From: Cryptomeria japonica
Taxonomy: Eukaryota; Streptophyta; Pinopsida; Cupressales; Cupressaceae
NCBI RefSeq assembly: GCF_030272615.1
Contig: NC_081412.1
Span: 39,176,791 to 39,240,790 of the forward strand
Direction: 5' to 3'
Length of the DNA stretch: 64,000 bases
The position numbers were made by a program, and so were the translations under genes. The notes below the pieces were generated by a model. It was not told the DNA's origin and searched no databases. It saw nothing but the letters and a program-made list of their open reading frames with translations. Each line of letters begins with the position of its first letter. Position 1 is the stretch's first letter. This document shows, piece by piece, positions 32,244-44,160 of the stretch.

Positions 32244-34290
32244 TTAGTTGGAAAGTAACACCAAAGTTGAGAAAATAATAGTGTGTTCTACCTTTTTTGT
32301 CATTTGGGATCATAAAAATACATTTAACTATTTATCACCAACAAATAAAATTTAAAGACATGATGTAAACTAATAATTTTTGGGATTTTAAATGTAGATT
32401 GCATTTATTATTTATAATTTTTTTTTAAAAAAATCATCTCTATCATATTTGGTTAGCTTTTAATATAGTGTTTTTTATACCTTTGCAATTTTTATTGGAT
32501 TAGCCATTGTCCATAAAACATAATTTTGAGAATAACATAAATTATTTTTTATTTCTTTTTAAACATAAATCTTTAAGACCAACATCCAGTGTTTTTACAT
32601 CATTTTAATTTTTTTAATTAAATTTCAATTAACAAAAATTGTAATTTAAACATATCAGTAAGATAGAACTTTAATATATACACCCAAATTAGTTTTTCTT
32701 AATTTAAATAAGGACGTCAATACAAAGTGCAAGGTTAATGGGATTTTTGGGCATCATTTACTCTTTTTTTAATGTCTTGAAGGTATGTGGTTATTTTTGG
32801 CAACAAATGTATGTTTATATTAAAAAAATGATACTTAAATAAAATACAATTAATTTATGTTTCTATGAAGTTAAAACCGAGGGCTATTTATTCATACATT
32901 CTTTTTTACATTTTATAATATTATTTGACCTACAATCTTGAAGGAAAAAAACACAATGAGTAAAAGTGATGCACATGCAACCTAGACGTAAAATGGTGTC
33001 ACATAAGGTGTTTAAGGAACACACACATACGCTCCGAGAATATTATTTACAATAAATTTATTCTATTTTTCTTGTGCATCAAACTGAACACTTTATTTGC
33101 ATATTTGTGATAATAGTATTTGTATACCCTCATCATATAATTGTCACCATTTTATTCTTTTTCCCCTTGTGTCTGTTATGTCATGTTTTTCAATATGTTT
33201 TCCTTGGCTATTGTGTTCCCTAACCATGCCACTTTCTCTTTCTTGTATTGCTCTAAAAGCCTTGAGATTATATTTCCTAAGTAGTGTTTTACATTTAATA
33301 TAAGCTCACCCCATGTCGTAACCTTTCCCTTTAAATTTCTTAGGTTTTTGACCCTTTCCTCCTTTGTTTATCCCTTAATCTTCCATCGTTAGATTAATTT
33401 TTCATTTGAATGCTACCTTTTCTCCTCCCAATGCATATGCCTACATGAACAAATTTTCCACAAAAAAAAAATCACTTCTAAATGGCCACCTTGCATCTTA
33501 ACATTCTCTAAAAAATTGAAACCAAACCCCATTGGAGGTCATCACCTACAAGTGGACTAATGCAAAGTTGGGCTTGACCTCTTATCATCTTAACAAATTC
33601 TTTAAATATGAGATCATTTAATACCACACTTTCCCATTAGCAACATGCACCTCTCCAAATTTTTTTGTAAACTTTATAAATAGGCCCAACTTTTGCAATG
33701 ATTAATATAGGAAAAATATTTTTTGGCATAGGATGTCAAGGTTTCCTACTTTTAGAATGAGTGCAAGAGATCTAAAATATTTCAAAAGTTTCTTTATTGT
33801 GTTAGCTTCAAGCTCTAACCATCGAAACATTTTTATCATATTTAAACAATTGGGTCAATTTAATTCTTTGTAGCTAGGTTCCAATTTTCCAAGGTTTTAA
33901 AGTATCATTTTCTTTTCTTTGATGGGGTTTACATGTGAATGATATTATTTATCTAAGGTATTGTAGGTAACCCTTTTTCATCCATCCCATTGCCCTTCCA
34001 AGCCATCACCCTTCCATTTCATCCCATATGAAGACATTCTCCATCCAAAACTCTTCCCGCTAAGCTAGTTTGTATCCATCCTAGAGTAGTAAGCCCCAAA
34101 ACTAATGTCTTTTTTAGCTCAAACCCTCATAGCTAGACTTTGTCTTCTTCCATCCACCTTCAATAATAACTCCATCTATATGCATCCCTTGAGATCCATC
34201 TTACTTTTCAATTTGTCCATCCTTTTACTTGGGCAAAATCTATAGGCCCAAAACTAATTTTAGAGGTTTCAAAATTAAAAATTAAATTTG
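32244..34290. other. AT-rich intergenic DNA, no gene seen
   Basis: Strongly AT-rich to about 33.1 kb, then more mixed with C/T-rich stretches to 34.3 kb. I found no reading frame with family signatures, no RNA gene and no defined element ends. Confidence 0.45.
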
Positions 34291-35240
34291 TGCTCTTACT
34301 AACTTATAAATCAACTAGAGCTTGAAAAATGCTAACTTATGCCCCACGGTGTTATATTTAATGATAAATCATAATTTATTTTAAACCATCAAAGTTTTGA
34401 TGAATATGCCTTCTCTATTAGAAAATAATATTAAAGTACATATTCACAAAAAAAGGCCCGGGGATACAAGATCACCTCGTGAGAATCAAAGTTTCATTTA
34501 AGAAACATTTTTAAAAAATTGAAACATCATAACATTACCATAGAACATCAATATATATTACCATCCTAACCATCATTATATATTTGCTTTCTAACTTCAG
34601 TCATTTGTGCTAACCATTAAATTGAAAAAAGAGTTTAATCAAAAGGTAATAGTTCTTGCCTAACAAACTTAATAAATGGTGTCTATTAACACACCCCTTT
34701 TTGAAATGTAGCTTGAGACAGCGAGACAAACAAAAATTTCACACTAAATTCAGCTAATTGCAAAGTTTATATTCATAGCGATACAAATAAGAAAGTAAAC
34801 TAGAAAACAAACATTTTTTTATTGACATAGAAACATTTGTATACGTACATGAGTTTGTGCTCTTACTAACTTATAAATCAACTAGAGCTTGGAAAATGCT
34901 AACTTGTGCTCCATGGTGTTGTATTTAATGATAAATCATAATTTATTTTAAACCATCAAAATTTCATTGAAGAAACATTTTAGAAAATTGGTACATCATA
35001 ACATTACCATAGTTTATATTACCATCCTAAGCATCACTATATATTTGTTTTCTATGTTCAGTCATTTGTGCCAACTATTAAATTGACAAAAAAGAGTTTG
35101 CTTAAAAGTTAATATTTCTTCCCTAACAAACTTATGAATGGCGTCTATTAACACACGCCCCTTTTTGAAATGTAGCTTGAGACATCAAGACAAACACAAT
35201 TTTGACACTAAATTCAGCTCATCGCAAAGTTCATTTTCGT
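34290..35240. repeat. duplicated block of about 400 bp
   Basis: The stretch from TGTGCTCTTACTAACTTATA (about 34291) through the CCCCTTTTTGAAATGTAGCT phrase (about 34700) is repeated from about 34857 to 35170. The second copy has small deletions and about 10 percent differences. Content is noncoding. Between 35246 and 35350 a shorter phrase, CATACAAATATGAAAGTAAG, recurs three to four times and leads into an (ACAT)n microsatellite near 35355-35380. Confidence 0.75.
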
Positions 35241-35639
35241 AACCATACAAATATGAAAGTAAACTAGAAAATAAACCATACAAATATTAAAGTAAGCTAA
35301 AACAATAAACTAGAAAATAAACCATACAAATATGAAAGTAAGCTAAAACAATAAACACATACATACATACATACATACTCACTCGTATGAGTATAGTATC
35401 TCCCAAATATCCATAAGCTAGATTTATTTGTTGCAGAGTAGTTTGATGTTTGCTTCGTACAAATTGTAACTTTAGCTTGAATCAGGAAGTAAAATACTTC
35501 CCTTGACTGATAATATAATAGGCAACACCATTTTCATTTACAGAAACAAATAAATAACTGGTCTCAAAACCAACTTTGATGGTATTAGTGTTCCTGACGG
35601 CGGTACGAGTATATTGAACAACAATACATATTTCCAGTG

Positions 35640-36343
35640 CTTCAAACATACGCAACTTCGCTGTAATCCGGCGGACCTGCATTTCAAGGAAAACCCTTTC
35701 AGAAGCATGAGGTTTGCATTTGTTAATTGCACAGTTTTCCAAAATAAGCTTTATCAATATGTACGTTAAATGCGGAAGTTTGGTATGGAATATGATAATT
35801 ACAGCTTACAGAAGCTATGGGTATCCTCATGAGGCATTGACACTGTCCAACGTGACCAGTTCACCTTTGCCAGCATACTCCCAGCCTGGTCCAAATTAAG
35901 AACTTCAGAAAAGGGTATGAGCATAATGGAAAGGGGTTTTTTCTTAGATGTTGTGATTGCAAATGCCCTGGTAGACATGTATGCGAAATGTGGAAATGTA
36001 CACAAAGCACGTGAATCGATTGACAAAATAGCTCGAAGAAATGCAGTCTCACGAAATTCAATGATAGCAGGATATGCACAAAGTGGAATTGCTAAAAAAG
36101 CCCTGGACACTTTTAAGAAAATGCAATTGACGGGTACGAATCCAGATTCCACAACCTTTGCAAGCATCCTCCCAGCCTGTTGGCAAATGGGAAATTTAGA
36201 ACAGGGTATTATAATTGAAAATGGATTTTTGTCGGATCTTGTAGTTATAAGTGCGCTTGTAGACATGTATGCAAAATGACAAAATGATTTGACGAGATTT
36301 GGTTTCATGGAATGCAATGATTGCAGGATATGTTCAAAATGGC
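35640..36343 (+). pseudogene. truncated PPR relic
   Basis: Matches the first third of the PPR pseudogene at 2531. The 5' part corresponds to the LQNCISKKALSEG region at DNA level, then MYVKCGSLV, WNMIITAYRSYGYPHEALT, VDMYAKCGNVHKARE, NSMIAGYAQSGIAKKALDTF and TTFASILPACWQMGNLEQG. A piece of about 15 codons is missing between GSLV and WNMI, several frame changes occur, and the reading ends at a stop at 36277-36279. A further phrase, WNAMIAGYVQNG, is legible to 36343, where the sequence changes abruptly into a Gypsy gag relic. It is intermediate in decay between the other two PPR relics. Confidence 0.75.
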
Positions 36344-37660
36344 ACGCAACGATACATATCTCATGCACCTCTTCCCACGTAGTCTTGGTGGACAAGCAAA
36401 GGAATGGTTCTCTCATTTATTACACATTGCATAAAGACCTAGAATGAATTAGTTGCAAATTCCGCTTATAACATTGAACATGAAATATCTATGATAGATT
36501 TCTAGGAAAAAAACAGAACAAAATAAAATAATGAAAAAAGAGATGGAGGAGCTTCCCAACTTGTCACATGCCAGAAAAACAATTGGTCCAAATTTTTATA
36601 CGAAGCCTCAATCAAAAGATGATGTTTCATCTCCGAGTCTAGTGCTCCAATACATATGATGAGGGACTCTTCATTGAGAAGGCCCTCATAGAAAAAGGAC
36701 TAGCGAAAATATTTAAAGAGATCAAAGAGAACATTAGTATATCATATGACAAATCTAAATTCTGGTCACGAAACAAAAATGTAACAAATGACGATGTAGT
36801 AGACACAAAAGTGGTCAATAAGGTTGACCCCATGATTAGCCTAAAAAGACATTCTACATCAAACATGCAAATGTCGAACAACAATCAATTGCAAAACAAT
36901 GATCAATTAGCAAATGTAGCTCGTCCTCCTCCAAGGACTAACAACAATATTCTAAATACACACCCTTAGGGGAACCAATTGAGTCAACTTTTAAAAAGCT
37001 TATTCAATCAAACATGCAAACAATGGTCAATAAGACTAAACCTATGATTAGCCTAAAAGGACCTTCTACATCAAACATGCAAACATCGAACAACAATCAA
37101 TTGCAAAACAATGACCAATTAGAAAATGTAGCTCAAAACAACTCACAATGTGGTCCTCCAATATTCCAAGATACAAATACACACCCTTAGGGGAACCAAT
37201 TGAGTCAACTTTAAAAAAGCTTATATAGTCTTGAACATCGTCACACTTCCAGAAGTAAAATATTATGAACCAGAACATTTGAAACCATTATTATGGTGGA
37301 ATGACAATGAATTCTATGAATATCTTAGGACAAAGGGATATAAAACCTCGGGGTATTTCAAACTTAAGAATATCATTCAAGATCTCATAGACCAGATATG
37401 TAGTGATTGACCATCCATCTAGGTCCTCTAATTTTGATCACACAATATTCAAAGATCCCTTTCAGAACCATGGAAAAGGTAAAGCCTCTAGTTCAAGGAA
37501 TAATGATAATTTAATAACTTGCCAATTATACCAATGTCGTCTATGACTGTACACAATTAACCATATCCAAGAAGTTGACATCCATGTCTCCACTATCATT
37601 ATCAAAAATAAAAATCTAGATTGTAACATTACCACCCATAGATCAGTAAGAATAATTTTT
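36344..37660 (+). mobile_element. Ty3/Gypsy gag relic
   Basis: The start reads like a Gypsy gag core (LFPRSLGGQAKEWFSHL, then an NIEHEISMID-like stretch). Further on is the segment before the protease (YLRTKGYKTSGYFKLKNIIQ and DLIDQI, about 37.3-37.4 kb). Between them a block of roughly 200 bases occurs twice (from about 36816 and 37025; shared AACAACAATCAATTGCAAAA, and later CCTTAGGGGAACCAATTGAG at about 36965 and 37187). No LTR, reverse transcriptase or integrase is visible here. It is a heavily broken, old fragment with many breaks. Confidence 0.6.
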
Positions 37661-38640
37661 AGTGTCTAAACTTTCTATTAAAAAATAAAATACTAATTTA
37701 TTATATAAATTCATCAAATCATAAATTATTATACTTTATATATATTCTTAAACAATTGTGAAAATAATATATTAATTTATTATTGATTTTTAAAAAATAA
37801 AAGAATAATGAAACATGATTTAAAAATAAAATCACATATTATTTTTGAAGTTACTATACAAATAATCTAAAAACTATAATATTTATATATTTGCCTTATT
37901 GTTATATTTTAGTTCTATCTTAAAGGGGTTTGGATTAAAAATCAAAGCCTTTTTATGAATTCTTGAAACTATTTTACTTTTCAATTTTAGAAGTTATATA
38001 GGAACTCCATTAATGTTTTGTTTTTTTTAACTATTGTTCAACAAAATTTTCATAGAATTTATTCACCTTATTCTAGATGTAAGATAATAAAAATAGAAAT
38101 GAGATCAATTTATTTTTTTAACTATTATGTAATCAATTTGAAATATTATAGGCAAAATAAAAGAAGATATTCACGAAAATAATAGACTGAAAAAGTTAAT
38201 TAGACAATTAATTTTAAAATTATCTTCAAGTTCATGCAGTTGAAATGGTGATCATATTTAAGATGAATTATATTACGACATAGCCTGAATGTCTACCTCC
38301 TACCATGACTTCTACTCAACAAAGAAAAATACAAGACTACTTTAATTCTTTCTACTTGTTATAGGATACTCCTAATTGAAAATAACAACATACAAACAAA
38401 AATATTTGTGACATTCTACATATAAATCCTAAATATCAAAAGAAGCTTCTATATTATTAATCATTTATGAAATATGTTGTTTTAATTATTAATTTATTTT
38501 ACAAATTTATTCTCCATTTTATATAAATGTCTTTATTTTAGAAAAGTAGAAACTTTTATTTATATGCCATATATATATATATATATATTATTAATTAAAA
38601 ATATGTAAATAACTTGTCTCTATATAGACTATGATGAATA
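37661..38640. other. AT-rich intergenic DNA, no gene seen
   Basis: Very AT-rich spacer with long A and T runs and a short (AT)n microsatellite near 38570-38588. No gene or element signature is visible. Confidence 0.5.
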
Positions 38641-41600
38641 ACTTGATTGAAGACTACAGTTGAGTGCAAGCCAAAAGTTCTTGTCCAGTTAAAAAGATGG
38701 AGAGGCAAGGAGTGTTTTAGGGGAATTCAGACAAGAAGAAAGCAGAGTATATTGCCATGTGGGGAATTCTGTTTTGAGGAGAAGGAAGTGTCGTGCTGGA
38801 CCTTACAGGTGGACAAAGATATTGCAGAGTATATTGCCATGTGGGAGACAACACGAAGGTGTGAGATAATCCATTTGGGCCTCAAGAGCCACCTAAAATA
38901 CCAATGATAATATGAAAACAGGAGGAAGACGAATTAGACATTATGGAACCAAGGACCATTAGCTAGATTATGGCTAATCTCCCAAAAGATACGTCGGTGA
39001 AATAAAAAACAGGGAGGAAAACAAACAAGAAGAAGAGAGCAGAAGATGGACTGCTTCTTGATCAGGCTTCCATCAAAACATATTTACTGAGATCCAGGGG
39101 AGTAAAATTCTCACTTGGAATGTAACAGAAGGCACTTGATAAAGCACCAAATAGATTGTCAGCTGATTGATATTATTGTCTTTCAAGAAACTAAACTATC
39201 AAAAGATAATGCAGAGGCCTTTGTAAAATATTGTTTCAGTTGGTTGGGATTTGTGAAGGAAGCAATGGGCGCTTTAGGAGGATTATGTATATTATGGAAA
39301 CAAAATAAGCTTTCAATCTCGATATTGTTGGCAAACCATAATTGGATTAAATGTGAAGTCAGAAGTCTTTCATCGTATTTAAAATTTATTCTTTCTAATG
39401 TATATGGCCCATCTAAAAATCTGGAAAAACAAGAACTTTGGAGAACCCAGAGTCTAGATTTGCAAGGATGACAGAATAAAGCAATTTTTGCGGGGGATTT
39501 TAACGACGTCTTGCATCTGAGTGATAAAGTAGGTGGGGTGGGAAGAATGATGCAGTCCTAATCCGATTTCCTCCACTTTGTTACTTCGAATGGGCTCTCA
39601 GATATTGTTCCTTAAAATGGGAAGTATACTTGGACAAACAGAAGATTAGGTTTTTCAAACATAGTCGAGAGGTTGGACAGATTAGGTTTTGCAAGAGAGG
39701 AATGCTACTGGAAATCTAAGTCAAGGGAAAATTGGCTCAAGGAAGGAGAACGTAACATTTAATGTTTCCAAAATTCTACAAAGATGAAAAGAGGATGGAA
39801 AAAAATCACTCTGATTGTGGACACTGATGGGGTACTCATTATGGAGGAGAAAGGTATACAGGACGAAGGGGTCAAATTTTTTAGAAATTGCTTGGTGGAG
39901 AAGAGAGTGCAGATCAGTTCTTAATTATGATTTCATAAACGAGACTCCCTCACTAGTTTTGACTAATGACAACAAAATGTTGATGGTTCTAGCCTCCTTG
40001 GAAGAGGTGAAGGAAGCCACCTTTCAAATGAACCCGGATAAGGCTCCACAGCTAGATGGGTTCACTTCTTTGGCTTTTCAAAAATGCTGGGAGACAATAG
40101 GTAAAGACATTTGAGCAGTAGTGGAAGAGTCTAGAAAATGAAGATTGATGCTCAAGGAGATGAACAACACAAACATTGCTTTGATACCAAAGAAACAAGA
40201 GGTACATGATTTCTTTTATTTTTGTCCTATATCTTTATGTAATACTATATATAAAATTGTGGCAAAAGTCATGACTAATAGATTAAAAAGAATTCACCCA
40301 AATATAATATCTCCCAAACAATGTGGGTTTGTTCCTAGCTGTAACTTGCAGATGGTCTAATAATTGCTCATGAAATCCTACATTCAATAAAGAAGGAAAA
40401 TATGAGGAGTATCATATTAAAACTAGATGTTAAGAAAGCATACGATCATGTTCAATGGAGATTCTCAGTTCTAGGTACATGAAGAAATTTGGATTCCGCG
40501 AACATTGGGTAGAGTGGGTTTTCTACTGCATATCTTCACCAAGGTATTATGTTCTTATAAATAGTTTACCATGTGGGTTTTTTTTCTAGGGGGAAGGGGT
40601 CTACCGTCAAGGAGACCCTCTATCTCCTTTTTTATTTGTGGTCATGACAGATGCTCTTAGCAAGAAAATAGCAATGCTAAGAAGAGCAAAGGCTTGGTCA
40701 GACATGAACACGGTGCAATCTCTGCCTCCTTTCTCTCATCAGTTATTTGCAAATGATACCATTATGTATGGCAAAATGTCATATGATGAAGCATCTATCA
40801 TCAATAAGGTGTTAGAAGACTATTGCTTGGTGTTAGGACAACGTATCAACAAGGAGAAATTGAGGATCTATTTTTTCAATATGGGTAAAACTGCATAGAG
40901 TAGGATAGCTTTATCACTGGGTTTTGGAGTGGAGAAACTACCAGAAACTTATTTAGGGGTGTCGATGTTTGAAGGGAATGCTAAGGGTTTTGGAGTGGAG
41001 AAACTACCAGAAACTTATTTAGGGGTGTCGATGTTTGAAGGGAATGCTAAAAGTTCTTTATGGAAGGAAGTGGTGGATAAATGTGGGAGAAAGACAGAAA
41101 CTGGGAAGGAAGAAGACTCACGTTGGCAGGCAGGATCACCATTGTCAAATATGCATTGTCAGCAATTCCCATTTACATGAAGTCTACTTTGGAGATAAAA
41201 AACAAAGCGGCAGGAGATATAAGAAAAAAACTCAATACTTTTATGGAACGAAGTTAATGATCAACATAAAATCCCCTTATTAGCCTGGGATTTAGTGAAA
41301 AGGCCAAAATCAGGAGGAGGTGGAAGCATTAGGGATGTGAGTATTCAAAACAGAGCACTGGTGGAAAAATTGATTTGGTGTATGTTTAAAGAGCCTGGGG
41401 CACTATGGAGCAAGGTTCTGAGAAGGAAGTATCTAGACGAGGATAGATAAGAGAGGATCCTCATAATTGCCAACCCACCACATGGTTTGGCAATTTGGAA
41501 TTTCATGATCAAGAGCAAGAGTGCAATCATAGACCATTTGTCATGGCGGATTAAAAATGGTGGTAAAGCTGATTTTTGGATAGATTTGTGGAATGGGCAC

Positions 41601-42950
41601 AAGCCAATCATATTTTTTTCGAGTATGGAGAGCAAGATAAATGTTGAGTCCGTTTGGGGAAACAAGGTTAGAGATTATATGAAAATCTCTTACAATAACA
41701 ATTTGCTATCCTTTAAATGAAAAGAAGTAGGCATGTTAGGTAGAGAGTTAAAGGAAACTTTGGAGAGAGAGAGAGTTAACTATAAGGCAAGTTTTTCTGG
41801 ACGAGGAAGACGATGGAATTTTCTGGTGTGTTGTAAAATCTAGGAACTACTCCCCGAGATTGGGTTACAACATCATTTGGGGAGACATGGAGCAATGTGA
41901 ATGGAATTTAGGATTATGTTGACATCCCAATATCCTGTCGAAGGTCGGAGCGTTTGCATGGTTAGCGGTGTAGAGCAGAATCTTGACAGGAGAAAGGTTG
42001 ATGAAGTTGGGGGTTGTAGGTCCTTTTCATTGTTCGATGTGTCTAAACCAAGAAGAAACCCTTGACCACTTGTTTGTTTATTGTAAGGTAGATAAGTTGG
42101 ATTATCCCATTCTATTGCTTGCAATGTTTGAAGGATATTTTCGTGAGTTGGCCTCTAATGAACAAGCGAGCAGTATTGTGGGGGGGGGAGCTGTGGTATG
42201 ATATCATGACAACTGTCATCTAGAATCTATGGAACGAAAGAAACCAACGCATCTTTGAACGGTTTTGTGTTTGGATAAGCTTCTTAGTAAAATGGAGTTT
42301 GGGATTTGTGAACATATCAATGCTGTCGATCATAGTAAAATCCATGATAAATATTCTTCTTGGGATGATCGAATGGCGTATAGGCGGCCTCACCTTATTC
42401 CCCCTAAATTAGAGATTATAAACAATAAATGGGCCCGTATAAAGGCACGCTAGATGTTGCCACCTAAAGGCCGTTTAAAGTTGAACTTTGACGATGCATC
42501 TTGTGGGAATCCGTGGCTCTCGAGAGCTGGATTCATTGTTTGAAATGACAAAGGAAATTTGGTTTGGGGCGAGTTCCATCAAATTGCCAGAAGGCACGAA
42601 TATTGGCTCTGACTTTGCCGCCTTGTGGAATGCTTTGAATTTATGCAGAAAGAAAGGACAGAAGAATCTAGATGTATAAGGAGACTCTTTGAATGTGGTC
42701 CGTGCTATGATGTCAGGGAAAACACCTAGGTGGAAGTCATAGATGTGGACATAAGAATTGAAACGACGTCTATAGGGAGGAAAAGTCAGCGATGGATTTC
42801 CTATCTAATCATGCCATCGACTAGTCCGAGCTATCGCGTCTTGTTAGTGATCCTCGAGAATGGCAAGATCTTGAAGTATATCTATGAGATACGATGAGAG
42901 TACTTTCTGAAACTGGAGATGTTCTGAGCTGGCCAAGAAGATTGAGTAAA
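38640..42950 (+). mobile_element. L1-type LINE, degraded (plus strand)
   Basis: Plant LINE with parts in the expected order. An apurinic endonuclease spans about 39.1-39.7 kb (DIIVFQETKL with the catalytic Glu, NVYGPS, AGDFNDVL, then YTWTNRR...ERLDRF). Reverse transcriptase spans about 39.99-40.9 kb (NPDKAPQLDGF, NIALIPKK, LDVKKAYDHVQW, GDPLSPFLFVVMTDAL, LFANDT). The catalytic FADD is FAND here. A zinc-binding tail follows near 42.03 kb (CSMCLNQEETLDHLFVYC), then an RNase H-like domain at about 42.48-42.75 kb (LNFDDASCGNP, KGNLVWGEF). The frame is broken by more than ten stops and shifts. A 66-bp tandem duplication lies at 40918. The upstream 38.64-39.1 kb may be ORF1 or 5' UTR. No clear target duplication was found; a MITE follows directly. 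Confidence 0.8.
40918..41050. repeat. 66-bp tandem duplication inside the LINE
   Basis: The segment starting GGGTTTTGGAGTGGAGAAAC and ending GAAGGGAATGCTAA occurs twice in direct succession with no differences that I can see. It keeps the frame (GVEKLPETYLGVSMFEG twice). Being identical, it must be much younger than the LINE insertion itself. Confidence 0.9.
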
Positions 42951-42988
42951 TCCTCCGTTCTAAGGATTAGATAGAAGTTTATAGACTA

Positions 42989-43449
42989 GGGGAAAGGACT
43001 CAGTAGTTGAGTATGTTCCAATTGTTGTGAGGGTTGTTGATACCTTTTGTTCTAAAAATTGAACAAATAAAACCTATTGTTTGAAACAAAAAATATCAAT
43101 TTTTGTTAGGAAATGTACCAACAGTTGTTAGGAAATGTACCAATAGTTGTTAAGAAATGTACTAATATTGTAAAAAGTAACCAATCAGGTGATGCCACAT
43201 CGGCTGCACAACTATTGGGGTCTCTTTTGCACGCCTATTGGTCTCACTTTTTTTTGGGGCTGTTTTGGACACCTTGGCAAAAAGCATGCTGATGTGGCAT
43301 CATATTTGATGATGTGGCCCTGAAACCTTAGTTATAAGCAGGGGACTTGCCAAGTAAGCTGCTGTAAAAAAATCGGAGTGATTCGAAATTTCCAAGTAGG
43401 ATTTTGAGAAGCGTGAAGTTAGGGTGCACGACTACTGGGTCCTTTCCCC
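42989..43449. mobile_element. MITE, copy 1
   Basis: About 461 bp with terminal inverted repeats. The left end is GGGGAAAGGACTCAGTAGTT and the right end, reverse complemented, is GGGGAAAGGACCCAGTAGTC. TA stands immediately outside on both sides. A second, internal inverted pair (GATGCCACATC and GATGTGGCATC) allows further folding. It has no coding capacity. It is closely related to the element at 54895-55311. It lies directly behind the 3' part of the LINE. Confidence 0.8.
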
Positions 43450-43555
43450 TACTTAGGCCTTTATATAAAACACTATCACAAGGACAACGAGAAGCCATGA
43501 AAACACTAAGAAAGTCATCAAACACATGGTGGGAGACCAGTTTCAAGAGTAAGCG

Positions 43556-43834
43556 TTGGCGGCCCTAGGTGAATTGAACGCGAAAGCTTTCACCGATCTG
43601 GTTGCAGATGCTTTCAAGGTGGAGGAAATTCTGGAGAATGGATATATGTATGATACTATAATGTATTTAAGGGAGAGTTTAGGTAGAAATAATTTGGAGA
43701 CTTATGAATATATGATGGGTGAGAATAGATATCTGTTTCCCTCTAATCAAATTGAGAGAGCTCAGGCGGTCATTGATGTTATCAATATCCTGCTTGTGGC
43801 TAAATGTAATTTCTTTGGAAGTAATATAAGGTAG
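43556..43834 (+). CDS. small hypothetical reading frame
   Basis: A 92-codon frame (MAALGELNAKAFTDLVADAF...) has protein-like composition: helical, with balanced charges, and MYDTIMYLRESLGRNNLETYEY in the middle. The reading seems to extend upstream across a stop at 43550-43552 (HENTKKVIKHMVGDQFQE), so it may be the last exon or the remnant of a longer gene. I recognise no domain and see no ribosome-start context or splice pattern that would settle it. Confidence 0.25.
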   Translation: MAALGELNAKAFTDLVADAFKVEEILENGYMYDTIMYLRESLGRNNLETYEYMMGENRYLFPSNQIERAQAVIDVINILLVAKCNFFGSNIR

Positions 43835-44160
43835 CAATTTTTGAAAAAAAAAAACCATGTCTATATATAATAAAATTCAATATATTATATAAATATTTTT
43901 TTTTTTTAAAAGTCAATTAATATTAGATTTTATAAAAAAATCATTCTACTTTTTATCTTTTTTTCTCAACAAAAAAAGTATTTGAATTGCTTAAATGCAC
44001 TATAAATATTATTTAAAAAATAAAAAATATTTAAATTTAATTATTACTTTATTTACTTTTTACATCAAATACAAAAAAAAATTATATTAAACTAAACATA
44101 TTTTAGTAAATTTGATTGGAAAAATAAAGAATAGGAGGACCATTGCTTTTTACAATTACC
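43835..44160. other. A/T homopolymer-rich spacer
   Basis: Long A and T runs and very AT-rich DNA, with no gene. It separates the small reading frame from the 3' end of the minus-strand LINE. Confidence 0.5.
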
